Below, piece by piece: positions 42,684 through 52,805 of a stretch of 57,549 bases of DNA (positions are counted from its first letter, which is position 1; every line of letters starts with the position of its first letter). The notes beneath the pieces were generated by a model. That model made no database searches. It saw only the letters and a list, made by a program, of their open reading frames with translations, and was not told where the DNA came from. The stretch covers positions 1 through 57,549 of the forward strand of contig JAKBCH010000008.1 in the NCBI GenBank assembly GCA_021808055.1, given 5' to 3'. Made by a program: the position numbers and the translations under genes. This DNA comes from Pseudomonadota bacterium (GTDB taxonomy: Bacteria > Pseudomonadota > Alphaproteobacteria > Acetobacterales > Acetobacteraceae).

Positions 42684-44864
42684 CTAATCCACCCGGCGTT
42701 TGTATTTTGCCTTGGCCCGCTCCGCTGCCAGCCCCCCATGCAGGGCCGAGCCGCGGCCGGAAAGCGAGGGGTTGGTCATGAAATATTCATGCGCTGAGGC
42801 CGCGGGGTCGCCAGGCGTCACCCGCGTCCAGGCCCCATCCGGGCCTAGTGTGGAGCTTTGCGCGTCGTCGCGCAAATTCACCACCATAATCTGGTCGAGA
42901 ATCTGCGCATGAACGGTGGGGGTATGAATGGGCACGAACGTCTCCACCCGGTAATCCATGTTCCGTTCCATCCAGTCCGCGCTGGAAATAAACACCTTGT
43001 TCTGGCGCGACGGCATGGGCTGGCCATCGGCGAACACGCAAATCCGCGCATGTTCCAGAAACCGCCCGACGATGGATTTCACCTTGATCGTTTCGGAAAG
43101 CCCCGCCACGCCGGGCCGCAGGCAGCAAATGCCGCGCACCACGATTTTGATAGGCACGCCCGCCTGGCTCGCCTCGTAGAGATGGTCGATCAGCTTGGCA
43201 TCCACCAGCGAGTTCATTTTCAGCCAGATGCCGGAAGGCTTGTCCGCCTTGGCGTTGGCAATCTCGGTGTCGATCAGCGTGTTGATGGTCTTGCGGGTGG
43301 TCAGCGGCGAGAAGGCGAGCTGCTCCATCGTCTCCGGCCTGGCATAGCCGGTCATGTAGTTAAACAGCCGCGCGGCATCGCGGGTTAGCGCCGGATCGCA
43401 GGTAAAAAACGAAAGGTCAGTGTAAATCCGCGCCGTAATGGGGTGGTAATTGCCGGTGCCAAAATGCGCATAGGCGCGCAACGCCCCCGCCTCGCGCCGC
43501 ACCACATAGGAAAGCTTGGCATGGGTTTTCAGACCCACAAAGCCGAACACCACCTGCACGCCGGCAGCCTCCAGCGCCCGGGAGAGGCGGATATTCGCCT
43601 CCTCATCAAACCGTGCCTTCAGCTCCACCATGGCGGTGACGGATTTACCCGCTTCCGCTGCCTCTATCAGCGCCCCCACAATGGGTGAATCGCGGCTGGT
43701 GCGGTAGAGCGTCTGCTTAATCGCCACCACATTGGGGTCAATCGCCGCCTGGCGCAAAAACTGCACCACCACATCGAAACTCTCGAACGGGTGATGCACC
43801 AGAATATCTTTGGCCCGGATGGCGGCGAAGCAATCCCCGGCAAAATCGCGGATGCGCTCGGGAAAGCGTGGCGTGTAAGGGCTGAACAGCAAATCCGGCC
43901 GGTCATCCACAATCAGCTGCTTCACATCCGCCAGCCCAACAATGCCGGATTCAACGTAAACTTCTTCTGCCGGCGCCTCCACGGCATCAATCACCAGCTC
44001 GCGCAGGCTGGCGGGCATGTCGGCCTGGATGGTGATCTGAATGGCCACCCCGCGCCTGCGCCGCTTCAGCGCGGTTTCGTAGGACCGGACGAGATCTTCC
44101 GCCTCTTCCTCAAACTCCACATCCGTATCGCGGATCAGCCGGAACAGCCCGGAACCGGCGACCGAGAAGCCAGGAAACAACCGGCTCAGGTTCATCGCCA
44201 CCAGCTCTTCCAGCAGAATAAACCGGATCGGCCCTTCATGCCCCGGCAGGCGGATAAACCGTTCAATCTGGTTTGGCAGCGGAATCAGGGCGGACATCTG
44301 CCCCCGGTCATCGTCTCGCGCCAGGGAGAGCGCCAGCACCAGCCCCATATTCGGGATGAACGGAAAAGGGTGCGCCGGGTCCACCGCCAGTGGGGTAAGC
44401 ACCGGAAAAATGCGCTCCATGAAGAAGGCATCCAGAAACGCGGCATCATCCGTGGTCAATTCAGCCGATGAAAGCAGCAGCAACCCCGCCCCGGCCAGCA
44501 ACGTGCACACCTCGCTGAACGCGGTTTGCTGTGCGGTGATCAGCTCCCTGGCGCGGGCATTTATGGCGTGCAATTGCTGCGCGGGGGTCAGCCCATCCGC
44601 TGAATGTTCCAGCACCCCCGCGCGCGCCTGGCCAATCAGCCCGGCCACGCGCACTGAATAGAATTCATCAAGGTTAGAGGCGCTTATGGAGACAAAGCGC
44701 AACCGCTCCAGCAGCGGGTGGCGGGGGTTACGCGCCTCGCCCACCACGCGGAAATTGAAATCCAGCCAGGAAAGTTCCCGGTTGATAAACCGCGCCGGGT
44801 CATCAATGCCGATACGGCTGACATGCGGATTTTCAGCGGGGGAAAACTGGGTTTGTTCGTCCAT
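42684..44864 (-). CDS. ppk1: polyphosphate kinase 1
   Basis: 726 aa, full length. Makes polyphosphate from ATP. The N-terminus has [16 protein letters not shown]. Catalytic phosphohistidine is in AHFGTGNYH, and the substrate-binding arginines lie in [14 protein letters not shown]. The PLD-like C-terminal domains are present ([29 protein letters not shown]). In alphaproteobacteria ppk commonly follows hda, as here, with 53 bases between. Its product is a possible ligand for the CHAD protein at 16149. Confidence 0.97.
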   Translation of the reverse strand: MDEQTQFSPAENPHVSRIGIDDPARFINRELSWLDFNFRVVGEARNPRHPLLERLRFVSISASNLDEFYSVRVAGLIGQARAGVLEHSADGLTPAQQLHAINARARELITAQQTAFSEVCTLLAGAGLLLLSSAELTTDDAAFLDAFFMERIFPVLTPLAVDPAHPFPFIPNMGLVLALSLARDDDRGQMSALIPLPNQIERFIRLPGHEGPIRFILLEELVAMNLSRLFPGFSVAGSGLFRLIRDTDVEFEEEAEDLVRSYETALKRRRRGVAIQITIQADMPASLRELVIDAVEAPAEEVYVESGIVGLADVKQLIVDDRPDLLFSPYTPRFPERIRDFAGDCFAAIRAKDILVHHPFESFDVVVQFLRQAAIDPNVVAIKQTLYRTSRDSPIVGALIEAAEAGKSVTAMVELKARFDEEANIRLSRALEAAGVQVVFGFVGLKTHAKLSYVVRREAGALRAYAHFGTGNYHPITARIYTDLSFFTCDPALTRDAARLFNYMTGYARPETMEQLAFSPLTTRKTINTLIDTEIANAKADKPSGIWLKMNSLVDAKLIDHLYEASQAGVPIKIVVRGICCLRPGVAGLSETIKVKSIVGRFLEHARICVFADGQPMPSRQNKVFISSADWMERNMDYRVETFVPIHTPTVHAQILDQIMVVNLRDDAQSSTLGPDGAWTRVTPGDPAASAHEYFMTNPSLSGRGSALHGGLAAERAKAKYKRRVD

Positions 44865-44917
44865 GGCCGGACTATACCGATTTCTTTGTCATGACATGTG
44901 ATGTTTAGGTAAAAAAC

Positions 44918-45577
44918 CTATATCGCGTCCAGCATTTCCGCCAGCATCGCGGCGGCCATGGTACGGGTTATACGGGCGCCACCATCCATCGCCATCCGGT
45001 CCAGCCGGGCCACGGCCTCGCGGTAGAAGGCGGGCGCGCGGGGCAGATGCAACAGCAGCAAATTCCGCACATGAATCGGCAGATGAAGCTGGTGCGCGGC
45101 GGCAAAGCGGGTGAGCAGCGCCTCCAGTAGTTCATCTTCCGGGGCACGAATTTCCACGCTGGCGGAGGCCCGCAACCGGCTGCTGAGGTCCGCCAGCTTA
45201 TAGCCCATGCGCGCGGGCGGCTGGCGGGCAGCCAGCAGCACGAAACACCCCTCCTCGGCGGCGGCGTTCAGCAAATGCAGAAGGGCCTCCGGTTGGGCGG
45301 CAAGTTCGGCATCATCCACCGCCACCGGGCCATCAGGGCGGATAAACCCGCGTAAGCCCGGCCCGTTCAAAATCTGCGCCTGGTGCTCCCGCGCCCAGAT
45401 ATGCAGCAGATGGGTCTTGCCGCAGCCAGCCTCGCCCCAGAGCACCAACCGGCCGTTGCTCCAGGCGTCTGGCCGGGCCAGCCAGTCCCGTGCGGCGGCG
45501 TTGGAAGGGGCCGGGCAGAAATCCTCCGCCGTGTAAGGCTGTGCCAGCTCCGTAAAAGGCAGAGCAAGCTGCCTCAT
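44918..45577 (-). CDS. hda: DnaA-related regulator Hda (HdaA)
   Basis: 219 aa from ATG 45577. The frame is open upstream, but this start gives MRQLALPF, in which QLALPF is the clamp-binding motif of Hda. The AAA+ domain has Walker A GEAGCGKT (48-55) and Walker B VAVDDAE (86-92). Hda with the sliding clamp stimulates ATP hydrolysis by DnaA after replication starts. Its start overlaps the stop of the AI-2E family gene by 4 bases. Confidence 0.93.
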   Translation of the reverse strand: MRQLALPFTELAQPYTAEDFCPAPSNAAARDWLARPDAWSNGRLVLWGEAGCGKTHLLHIWAREHQAQILNGPGLRGFIRPDGPVAVDDAELAAQPEALLHLLNAAAEEGCFVLLAARQPPARMGYKLADLSSRLRASASVEIRAPEDELLEALLTRFAAAHQLHLPIHVRNLLLLHLPRAPAFYREAVARLDRMAMDGGARITRTMAAAMLAEMLDAI

Positions 45578-46671
45578 TGTGGTGGCGCGTCGAGGTAAAG
45601 CGGGGATTGCAGATAACGCCGCAGCCAGAACCGGGCGATAACCCCCAGTGTCGCGGTCACCGGTACGGCCAGCATGATGCCGAGAAACCCGAACGCCGCC
45701 CCGCCCGCGAACAGCGCGAAGATAACCCACACCGCCGAAAGCCCCACGCGGTCGCCCAAAAAGCGGGGCTGAATTACGTAATCGTTCAACCCCTGGCCGA
45801 CTGCGAACACCGTCAACACCGAGATCACCCCATGCCAGCCTGCATTCTGGCTGAGCGCGAGCAGAATGGCCGTGATGCCGCCCAGCACCGTGCCAACATA
45901 GGGAATGAACGAGAGCACCCCGGCGGCCAGCCCCACGATCAAGCCCAGATCCAACCCGATAATGGTAAGACCGATGGCATAAATCGCCGCCAGCGCCAGG
46001 CAGCAGATGGCCTGGCCGCGAATCCAGGCGGAAAGAATACGGTTAATCTCCACCACTTGGGCGCGGATCAGCCCTTCATAAGGACGGGGCAGCCAGCCAT
46101 CCACATGGCGGATGATGGTGGGCCAGTCCCGCAGAAAATAAAATGTGACGATGGGGGTGACAATCAGCAGCGTCAGCACGTTCACCACCGCAAAGCCGCT
46201 GCCGATGATGTTGGTGGCTGTCTTGCCCGCATAGGCAACCAGAGAGCTCGCCTGGTTGGAGGCAAGGTCCTGCAATTTAAGCCTGAGTGAATAGGGCAGC
46301 CGGTGCTGCACATTGCGCATCAGCTTGGCGAAATCCGTCTGCACCGTCTGGATATAGGTCGGCAAATTGGAGATGAAAGCCGAAGCCTGCGCCACAATCA
46401 CCGGATAGAGCAGCAGCACGAACAGAATGACGATGGTGCCGAAGGCCAGCACCACCAGCAACGTGCCCAAAACCCGCCTTATTCCCAGCCGTTCCAGCCG
46501 GGCTACCACCGGGTCCAGAAAATAAGCCAACCCGGCTGCCACCACGAACGGCATCATGATGGCGGAAAACAGCCGCAGGCAGAGCCACAGCACCACCAGA
46601 ACCGCCACAACCAGCGCCAGGCGCTGCCATTGCACGCGCATATACCGCCGCGTATCGGTGTTTTCGCTCAT
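45574..46671 (-). CDS. AI-2E family transporter
   Basis: 365 aa with about eight membrane segments. Family blocks: FVVAAGLAYFLDPVV, IVTPIVTFYFLRDW, LSFIPYVGTVLGG and a C-terminal NDYVIQPRFLGDRVG. Members include TqsA-like exporters and Na+/H+ antiporters, so the substrate is unclear. The AI-2E, hda, ppk order, divergent from purMN across 112 bases, is a widespread alphaproteobacterial arrangement. Confidence 0.94.
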   Translation of the reverse strand: MSENTDTRRYMRVQWQRLALVVAVLVVLWLCLRLFSAIMMPFVVAAGLAYFLDPVVARLERLGIRRVLGTLLVVLAFGTIVILFVLLLYPVIVAQASAFISNLPTYIQTVQTDFAKLMRNVQHRLPYSLRLKLQDLASNQASSLVAYAGKTATNIIGSGFAVVNVLTLLIVTPIVTFYFLRDWPTIIRHVDGWLPRPYEGLIRAQVVEINRILSAWIRGQAICCLALAAIYAIGLTIIGLDLGLIVGLAAGVLSFIPYVGTVLGGITAILLALSQNAGWHGVISVLTVFAVGQGLNDYVIQPRFLGDRVGLSAVWVIFALFAGGAAFGFLGIMLAVPVTATLGVIARFWLRRYLQSPLYLDAPPQ

Positions 46672-46783
46672 TTAGCCACCCAGGAAGATTGCGCGGCCCC
46701 GCCGCCTGTGTTGAAAGGCGGCGGGATTTCGCCGGAATTTTTAAGCAGCGCCATAGGGCTGGCTTAGCGCATCGGAGGCTGAC

Positions 46784-47812
46784 ATGACTAGCGTGACATA
46801 CCGGGATGCCGGAGTGGATATTGAAGCAGGCGATGCCTTGGTGGATGCCATCAAGCCGCTGGCCAAGGCCACCAACCGCGCGGGCGTTATGGGCGGGCTG
46901 GGCGGCTTTGGCGCGTTGTTCGATTTAAAGGCGGCGGGCTATACCGACCCCATTCTGGTTTCCACCACAGATGGCGTCGGCACCAAGCTGAAAATCGCCA
47001 TCGATACCGGCATTCACGATTATGTCGGCATCGATCTGGTGGCGATGTGCGTGAACGACCTGGTGGTGCAGGGTGCGGCGCCGCTTTTCTTCCTGGATTA
47101 TTTCGCCACCGGTGCCTTGGATGTGGCCTCCGCCAAGCGCATCATCGCCGGCATTGCCGAAGGCTGCAAACAGGCCGGCTGCGCCCTGGTGGGCGGCGAA
47201 ACAGCGGAAATGCCCGGCATGTATGCCCATGGCGATTACGATCTCGCCGGATTCTCAGTGGGGGCGGCGGAGCGCAACGCCCTGTTGCCCGCCAATGTGC
47301 GGCCCGGCGACGCGATTTTGGCGCTGCCCTCCTCGGGCGTGCATTCCAACGGGTTCTCGCTGGTCCGGCGCATCATGGCCGATGCCGGGCTGGGCTGGGA
47401 GTCAGAAATTCTGGGCCAGCGCGCCGCCGATGTGCTGACGACCCCCACGCGCATCTACGTAAAGCCGATGCTCGAAATTCATAAGAAAAACTTATTGAAA
47501 GCCGCTGCACACATAACCGGCGGTGGTTTACCCGGCAACCTGCCCCGCGCCTTGCCGGAAAATTGTGGCGCCAAACTCCATGGCCCCTGGGCGATGCCGG
47601 AAATTTTTTCCTTCCTCGCCCGCACCGCCAAGGTGGCTCCAGAGGAGATGCTGCGCGTGTTCAATTGCGGCGTGGGCATGACGCTAATTGTAAGCGATGC
47701 GGATGCCGCCATGGCCATGCTCCGCGCGGCGGGGGAGCAGCCCTTCCTGCTTGGCGAAGTGACCAGCACGCCGGGCATTGTCATCGAAGGCCAGGACAAG
47801 CTCTTCGCCTGA
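46784..47812 (+). CDS. purM: phosphoribosylformylglycinamidine cyclo-ligase
   Basis: 342 aa. Step 5 of de novo purine synthesis (FGAM to AIR). [12 protein letters not shown] (about 64-75), [29 protein letters not shown] and the C-terminal [11 protein letters not shown] are diagnostic. The stop overlaps the purN start (ATGA-type), so translation is coupled. Confidence 0.98.
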   Translation: MTSVTYRDAGVDIEAGDALVDAIKPLAKATNRAGVMGGLGGFGALFDLKAAGYTDPILVSTTDGVGTKLKIAIDTGIHDYVGIDLVAMCVNDLVVQGAAPLFFLDYFATGALDVASAKRIIAGIAEGCKQAGCALVGGETAEMPGMYAHGDYDLAGFSVGAAERNALLPANVRPGDAILALPSSGVHSNGFSLVRRIMADAGLGWESEILGQRAADVLTTPTRIYVKPMLEIHKKNLLKAAAHITGGGLPGNLPRALPENCGAKLHGPWAMPEIFSFLARTAKVAPEEMLRVFNCGVGMTLIVSDADAAMAMLRAAGEQPFLLGEVTSTPGIVIEGQDKLFA

Positions 47813-48402
47813 TGAAGCCGCGCGTCGCGATTCTCATCTCCGGCCGCGGCTCCAACATGGTGGCGCTGGTGAAAGCGGCGCAAGCGCCAGGCTTTCCGGC
47901 GGAGATTGTGCTGGTGCTCTCCAACAAGGCCGAGGCACCGGGGCTGGAGATTGCGCGCGGGCTGGGCATTGAAGCCATTGCCGTGACCTCCAAGCCCTTC
48001 GGCAAAGACCGCGAAGCGCATGAACGCGCCATCGACGCGGAGCTGCGGGCGCGGGGGGTGCAGATTATCTGCCTGGCGGGTTATATGCGCCTGCTTACCC
48101 CTTGGCTGGTGGGGCAGTGGGCCGGGCGGATGCTGAACATTCACCCCAGCCTGCTGCCGAAATTCCCGGGGCTGGATACGCATGAGCGGGCCATCGCCGC
48201 GGGCGAGGCAGAGCATGGCTGCACCGTGCATCTGGTAACGGAAGGCATGGATGAAGGCCCCATTCTGGGCCAGGCCCGGGTGAAGGTGTTGCCTGGCGAC
48301 ACGGAAGAGGCCCTGGCCGCCAGAGTGCTGGAACAGGAGCACAGGCTCTACCCGGCGGTACTGGCCGAACAGGCCAGCAAAATCAGCTTGCCAGCAGGCT
48401 AA
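47812..48402 (+). CDS. purN: phosphoribosylglycinamide formyltransferase
   Basis: 196 aa from ATG 47812. Uses 10-formyl-THF to formylate GAR. Family motifs are ISGRGSNM near the start, LAGYMRLLTP, NIHPSLLPKFPGLDTHERA with the catalytic Asn-His, and the Asp in EGMDEGPIL. An in-frame upstream extension exists only inside purM. Confidence 0.97.
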   Translation: MKPRVAILISGRGSNMVALVKAAQAPGFPAEIVLVLSNKAEAPGLEIARGLGIEAIAVTSKPFGKDREAHERAIDAELRARGVQIICLAGYMRLLTPWLVGQWAGRMLNIHPSLLPKFPGLDTHERAIAAGEAEHGCTVHLVTEGMDEGPILGQARVKVLPGDTEEALAARVLEQEHRLYPAVLAEQASKISLPAG

Positions 48403-48442
48403 ACCCGCCCTTAAATTCGCGGCATAAACGGGGAAAGACCAA

Positions 48443-48607
48443 ATGTCGGCACAGCCTGAGCACAGCGCACAGATTACGGGCGAGGATATCGATTTCGACT
48501 CACCCGCCCAAAAGGGCTGGAGCTTTTTTACCAAATTCCTGTTCTGGAACATCGTGGCCGCGGCGGGGGCGCTGCTTTTTATTGGCGCCCTCACCGTCTG
48601 GCGCTAA
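48443..48607 (+). CDS. 54-aa single-span protein, possible aa3 oxidase subunit IV-like
   Basis: Begins ATG-Ser-Ala-Gln, has an acidic N-terminus (ITGEDIDFDSPAQ), then one membrane span (about residues 32-51, WNIVAAAGALLFIGAL) and ends Thr-Val-Trp-Arg. The layout (soluble tail then WSFFTKFLFWNIV) resembles the tiny bacterial aa3-type cytochrome c oxidase subunit IV. It is 40 bases downstream of purN and 16 kb from the oxidase genes. Assignment is by resemblance only. Confidence 0.6.
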   Translation: MSAQPEHSAQITGEDIDFDSPAQKGWSFFTKFLFWNIVAAAGALLFIGALTVWR

Positions 48608-48677
48608 CGACAAGCCCGAGCGGGCTGGATTTCTGCCAGCCCCTATGCCATACGCGGCAGCGGCCACCCTGCGCCAC

Positions 48678-48753
<76 letters not shown>

Positions 48754-48979
48754 GACATTTTCTGAAATCGGCACTCTGTAAAACCAATTTGGGCTACGGG
48801 TGGGGGCGCGAATAAATGCGAAAGCAATCATTCCTATAAATATGCGCTCTACGCTTCGGAGGCGTCTGCATATTTTAAACCATATTCGTAAGAAAAATTA
48901 AGCAATTAGACTTTTATTTACAATTAGAGTGCGAAGGTCATGAGCTTCCATTCGACAATGACGAGTAAGGGTAGGAAAA

Positions 48980-50488
48980 ATGTTCGGAAAGCCCAAGCGG
49001 GATAATAAACTGGTCGCGCGGCTTGAAGAGGCGGCTTTGATACTAGAGGCGCTCAACCGATCACAGATTGGGATATCATATTCCCCAGACGGCTATGTCG
49101 TAGAGGTGAACGCCAATTTCCTGTCCGTATTCGGCTATACCCAGGCTGAGGTGATTGGCAAACATCATCGCATTTTTGTTGCGCCTGATTATGCGGGATC
49201 GCAGGAATATCGTGATTTCTGGCAAAAACTGAACGCGGGGAAGGCAGTTTCCGGGCGGTTTAAATGCGTTCATAAAGATGGAGGCGTTATCTGGGTGCGA
49301 GCTGCCTATGATCCTGTGCTCGACCGCACGGGGCGCGTGATGAAGGTGGTCGAATTTGCCCAAAATATAACGTCAAATATCGAAGCTGAGGAAACCCAGG
49401 CGCGGGAGAAGCAGAAAGCCGATCAAGAATTAATTCATGTGACCACGGCGCTTGCCGCGCATTTGGAGCGGCTTGCGATGGGCGATTTGACCTCGGATAT
49501 GAACGAGGAGGTCGCAGATGGTTATAAGCAGTTGAAGGACAATTATAACCGCGCACGCGAGACGCTGCGCATGTCCTTGTTGGCGGTATCTGATGCGAGC
49601 GATATTATCCGCCGCGGCTCTGGTGAAATTTCGTCAGCGTCTGATGCGCTGTCGCGTCGTACAGAACAGCAAGCGGCCTCCCTGGAAGAGACGGCTGCGG
49701 CGCTTGATCAAATCAGCGCGACTTTGAAACGCAGCTCGGAGGGGACGCAAGTTGTTGCGGCTTCCATGAACACGGCCAAGGAAGAGGCTGTCAAATCGGG
49801 GCAAACGATTCTGAATGCTGTGAATGCCATGACAAAGATCGCGTCATCTTCCACGCATATTGCGCAGATTGTAGGTGTTATCGACGAGATCGCCTTGCAG
49901 ACGAATCTTCTCGCCTTGAATGCTGGTGTCGAGGCGGCGCGGGCCGGTGATGCGGGGCGGGGATTTGCCGTCGTCGCTTCCGAGGTGCGGGCGCTGGCGC
50001 TGCGTTGCTCAGGGGCAGCAAAAGAAATTAAAGATCTGATTACAGCGAGTTCCCGCGATGTTGATGCTGGCCAAAAGCTGGTCAACGCGGCGGGGAGTGC
50101 GCTTACAGGTATCGTTACGGTGATCACCGATCTCGACCAGTTAATAGCTGATATCGCACTCTCGGCGAAAGAGCAGGCGACAGGGCTCTCCGAGGTAAAT
50201 ACGGCTGTGAATCAGATGGACCAAGTTACCCAGCAAAATGCGGCCATGGTTGAAGAGACGAATGCTGCCGCGTCTAATCTTCAAAGAGAGGCAGAGACGA
50301 TGGACAATCTCGTTCATCGATTTGAATTGGGGGGCAACAAGCGCGATAACGCGCCAGCAAGCGCGGTCAGTATTCACAGCCCCCCCGCCGCCCGCAAACC
50401 CGTAAAACTGAAGCCGCGCCAGGAAGAAAAAGTAGCGTCGGCGAAGGTCACCGTCTCTGCGGGGGCAGACGATTGGGATGAATTCTGA
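48980..50488 (+). CDS. soluble PAS-domain methyl-accepting chemotaxis protein
   Basis: 502 aa without membrane segment or signal peptide. A PAS domain (about 20-130) shows ISYSPDGYVVEVNANFLSVF, KHHRIFVAPDY and FAQNIT. A HAMP-like linker (about 155-195; LERLAMGDLTSDMNEEV) is followed by the receptor signalling domain with hairpin tip EIALQTNLLALNAGVEAA (303-320) and GRGFAVVASEVRALA. The C-terminus ends Asp-Asp-Trp-Asp-Glu-Phe, like the CheR/CheB-tethering pentapeptide. Heme or flavin binding cannot be told. Lower GC at the third codon position than neighbours by eye. No che genes in the window. Confidence 0.94.
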   Translation: MFGKPKRDNKLVARLEEAALILEALNRSQIGISYSPDGYVVEVNANFLSVFGYTQAEVIGKHHRIFVAPDYAGSQEYRDFWQKLNAGKAVSGRFKCVHKDGGVIWVRAAYDPVLDRTGRVMKVVEFAQNITSNIEAEETQAREKQKADQELIHVTTALAAHLERLAMGDLTSDMNEEVADGYKQLKDNYNRARETLRMSLLAVSDASDIIRRGSGEISSASDALSRRTEQQAASLEETAAALDQISATLKRSSEGTQVVAASMNTAKEEAVKSGQTILNAVNAMTKIASSSTHIAQIVGVIDEIALQTNLLALNAGVEAARAGDAGRGFAVVASEVRALALRCSGAAKEIKDLITASSRDVDAGQKLVNAAGSALTGIVTVITDLDQLIADIALSAKEQATGLSEVNTAVNQMDQVTQQNAAMVEETNAAASNLQREAETMDNLVHRFELGGNKRDNAPASAVSIHSPPAARKPVKLKPRQEEKVASAKVTVSAGADDWDEF

Positions 50489-50593
50489 TAAATAGGCGGA
50501 TGAGGTAGAGCCCGATCGCTTGAGGTTGACGCACCAAAGCGCGGCGGCTGAAGGCAAACCGTGCAGACTTTCACCAAATAGCCGCCGTCAAAA

Positions 50594-51064
50594 TCAGCGC
50601 GGCTCAGTTCGGGATTTGGTGTTGTTTGCAAGGTGGGCAAGAGTGAGCTCGTCGCGATCTATCACGCGGGCAAAGGCTGCGGCCCCTACGGGGGCTGACA
50701 GGGTGGTTGGTGTATTTTTTGGAACTGTTTTGGACAACTCCCCCCCGCCCAGCAACAGCTCCAGGTGTCGCACGCATAATTCGATTTTTTCATCCGCCAG
50801 CGTATAAAATATCTGCGTTCCCTGCCGGCGCGTGCGTACAAAGTTTTTGCGCCGCAATTCGGCCAGTTGCTGGCTGAGCATCGGCTGGCCTATGCCGGTG
50901 GCGGCATCAATGTCGCTCACAATCCGCTCGCCTTCCAGCAGGCAGGAGAGGATCATCAGGCGGTGCGGCTGGGCGTAAACCTTTAAGGTTTCCACCGCTG
51001 CTTCCGCCAGCGCGCGGTTATGCCACAGCCCCACTACAGCGCGCCTGCGGAACGGCAAAACCAA
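50594..51064 (-). CDS. ArsR-family sulfide/persulfide-sensing regulator (BigR/SqrR-like)
   Basis: 156 aa. Winged-helix ArsR fold: LKVYAQPHRLMILSCLLEGE, VSDIDAATGIGQPMLSQQLAELRRKNFVRTRRQ with the recognition helix, and FYTLADEK. Cys41 and Cys97 correspond in placement to the redox-sensing Cys pair of BigR/SqrR, which forms a tetrasulfide with persulfides and releases DNA. Its 5' end overlaps the peroxiredoxin gene by 31 bases; a downstream start is possible. The tail beyond residue 105 is long and unconserved. The context (persulfide dioxygenase, TauE) supports the call. Confidence 0.85.
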   Translation of the reverse strand: MVLPFRRRAVVGLWHNRALAEAAVETLKVYAQPHRLMILSCLLEGERIVSDIDAATGIGQPMLSQQLAELRRKNFVRTRRQGTQIFYTLADEKIELCVRHLELLLGGGELSKTVPKNTPTTLSAPVGAAAFARVIDRDELTLAHLANNTKSRTEPR

Positions 51065-51678
51065 TCGGCGCCATCAGTCAATTCCCCGGCATTATTTGGC
51101 GGTGGTGCCAGCAGCAGAGCACCTGGCTGCCAGCCTTCCGGCGCCAATTCGCCCGTTGTTTCAGCCGCGCGAAGAGCCGCCACCAGGCGCAGCAGCTCCT
51201 CAACCGAGCGGCCGACATTATGCGGATACCAGCTTATGGCGCGCACCACGCCTTGCGGGTCGATCACGTAACTCCCCCGCACTGTGGTGCTGTCGGGCGA
51301 GGTTTCATCGATCATGCCGTAGGCCCGGGCGATGGCCATGCTCGGGTCTTCCACCACCGGAAAGGGAATGGTGACCCCATGCGCCTCGTGGATGGCGCGG
51401 AGCCACGCCAGATGGGCGTAGAGGCTATCAACCGAAAGCGCCAGCAGCGCGCAATCCAACGCCGCGAAGCGTTCCGCCGCGCGGGCGAAGGCCATGAACT
51501 CCGTGGTGCAAACAGGGGTAAAATCCGCAGGGTGCGAGAAGAACAGCAGCCAGCGCCGTTGAAAACCGGAGAGCTTCACCTCCCCTTGTGTTGTGCGGGC
51601 CTGAAAATCCGGCGCGACATCGCCGATCCGTAAAGGACGTGACAATCCAAAAGACTGGGGAATCGGCGTATCCATCAT
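51034..51678 (-). CDS. peroxiredoxin, Prx6-type
   Basis: 214 aa. Peroxidatic Cys57 in FTPVCTTEF; LFFSHPADFTPVC and DPQGVVRAISWYPHNVGR are Prx6-subfamily blocks. A second Cys (208, DWFCR) near the C-terminus could act as partner. Reduces peroxides and possibly persulfides. It diverges from the persulfide dioxygenase gene and is co-directional with the ArsR gene, so a shared regulon is likely. Confidence 0.93.
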   Translation of the reverse strand: MMDTPIPQSFGLSRPLRIGDVAPDFQARTTQGEVKLSGFQRRWLLFFSHPADFTPVCTTEFMAFARAAERFAALDCALLALSVDSLYAHLAWLRAIHEAHGVTIPFPVVEDPSMAIARAYGMIDETSPDSTTVRGSYVIDPQGVVRAISWYPHNVGRSVEELLRLVAALRAAETTGELAPEGWQPGALLLAPPPNNAGELTDGADWFCRSAGAL

Positions 51679-51740
51679 ATCTCCTTTGGGCCAGCTTCAG
51701 TCAGTGCGCTCTTGCCGTAAGAGGTATTGTTAATTACATA

Positions 51741-51756
51741 TATAACGTAAGTTATA
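51741..51756. promoter_or_regulatory. palindromic operator in the divergent persulfide locus
   Basis: TATAAC GTAA GTTATA is a perfect 6-4-6 inverted repeat in an AT-rich tract (about 51730-51770), between the divergent Prx and dioxygenase genes. BigR-type repressors bind AT-rich palindromes at such positions. The match to a published operator was not checked. The palindrome is 17 bases before the dioxygenase ATG, where repression by blocking is plausible. Confidence 0.7.
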
Positions 51757-51772
51757 AATTTAGATAAATGTC

Positions 51773-52690
51773 ATGCCCAATGATATTTTACAGCAGGCAC
51801 AATCGCAGCTCTTGGCCGCAGCTTCATCGCCGGTGCCGGTTAAGGCGTTCTTCGATCAGGCCACCTTCACGGTCAGCTATGTCGTGCACGACCCCGCAAC
51901 CCACCGGGCGGCGATTATCGATAGCGTGTTGGATTACGACGCCGCTTCCGGGCGGACAGGCGTTACATCTGCCGATGCAATTCTGGCTTATGTTCAGACG
52001 GAAAACCTGACCGTCGACTGGTTGCTGGAAACCCATGCCCATGCCGACCATCTTTCAGCGGCACCCTACCTGCAAGGCAAGTTGGGCGGGCAGCTCGCCA
52101 TCGGGGCAGAAATCGTCACGGTGCAAACCATCTTCGGCAAGCTGTTCAACGCCGGTACGGCGTTCGCCCGCGATGGCTCGGATTTCGACCGGCTGTTTAA
52201 CGATGGCGATAGATTCCAGATCGGCACATTGCCCGCCATGGTGCTGCACGTGCCGGGCCACACCCCCGCAGACATGGCTTACATCATCGGCGATGCCGTG
52301 TTCACGGGGGACACATTGTTCATGCCCGATTACGGAACGGCGCGGGCGGATTTTCCCGGTGGCGATGCGCGCCAGCTTTATCGCTCCATCCGCCGCTTAC
52401 TTTCTTTGCCTGCTGCAACCAGGCTTTTTCTCTGCCACGATTATAAAGCCCCAGGCCGTGACGAATATTTATGGGAAACCACCATTCAGGCGGAGCGGCA
52501 GCGCAACGTGCATGTGCATGACGGTGTTTCAGAGGATGCGTTCGTGGCCATGCGCACGGCGCGGGATGCGACTTTGGGAATGCCGCGGCTGATATTGCCC
52601 TCTGTGCAGGTGAACATGCGTGGCGGGCGCCTGCCACCGCCCGAGAGCAACGGCATCCGTTATCTCAAAATCCCGCTGGATAGCATGTGA
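51773..52690 (+). CDS. metallo-beta-lactamase-fold persulfide dioxygenase (Blh/ETHE1-like)
   Basis: 305 aa. The Fe(II) site has ETHAHADHL (His88, His90, Asp92, His93), GHTPADMAY and GDTLFMPDYGTARADFPGGDA. The last block, with LCHDY, is typical of ETHE1-like and Blh enzymes that oxidise glutathione persulfide to sulfite. No rhodanese domain is fused, unlike some members. The Shine-Dalgarno is weak, which together with the operator suggests tight control. The TauE/SafE permease downstream fits removal of sulfite. Confidence 0.92.
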   Translation: MPNDILQQAQSQLLAAASSPVPVKAFFDQATFTVSYVVHDPATHRAAIIDSVLDYDAASGRTGVTSADAILAYVQTENLTVDWLLETHAHADHLSAAPYLQGKLGGQLAIGAEIVTVQTIFGKLFNAGTAFARDGSDFDRLFNDGDRFQIGTLPAMVLHVPGHTPADMAYIIGDAVFTGDTLFMPDYGTARADFPGGDARQLYRSIRRLLSLPAATRLFLCHDYKAPGRDEYLWETTIQAERQRNVHVHDGVSEDAFVAMRTARDATLGMPRLILPSVQVNMRGGRLPPPESNGIRYLKIPLDSM

Positions 52691-52805
52691 TGCCGCCAGC
52701 CTGGATATTCGGCCTGATCGGCTCTGCCGCACCGCTCCATTCTGGCGACAGTGATTTTCATGGTCAGCGGTATGGCTTTGCTCAAAATGATAACAAGAGG
52801 CTGCC

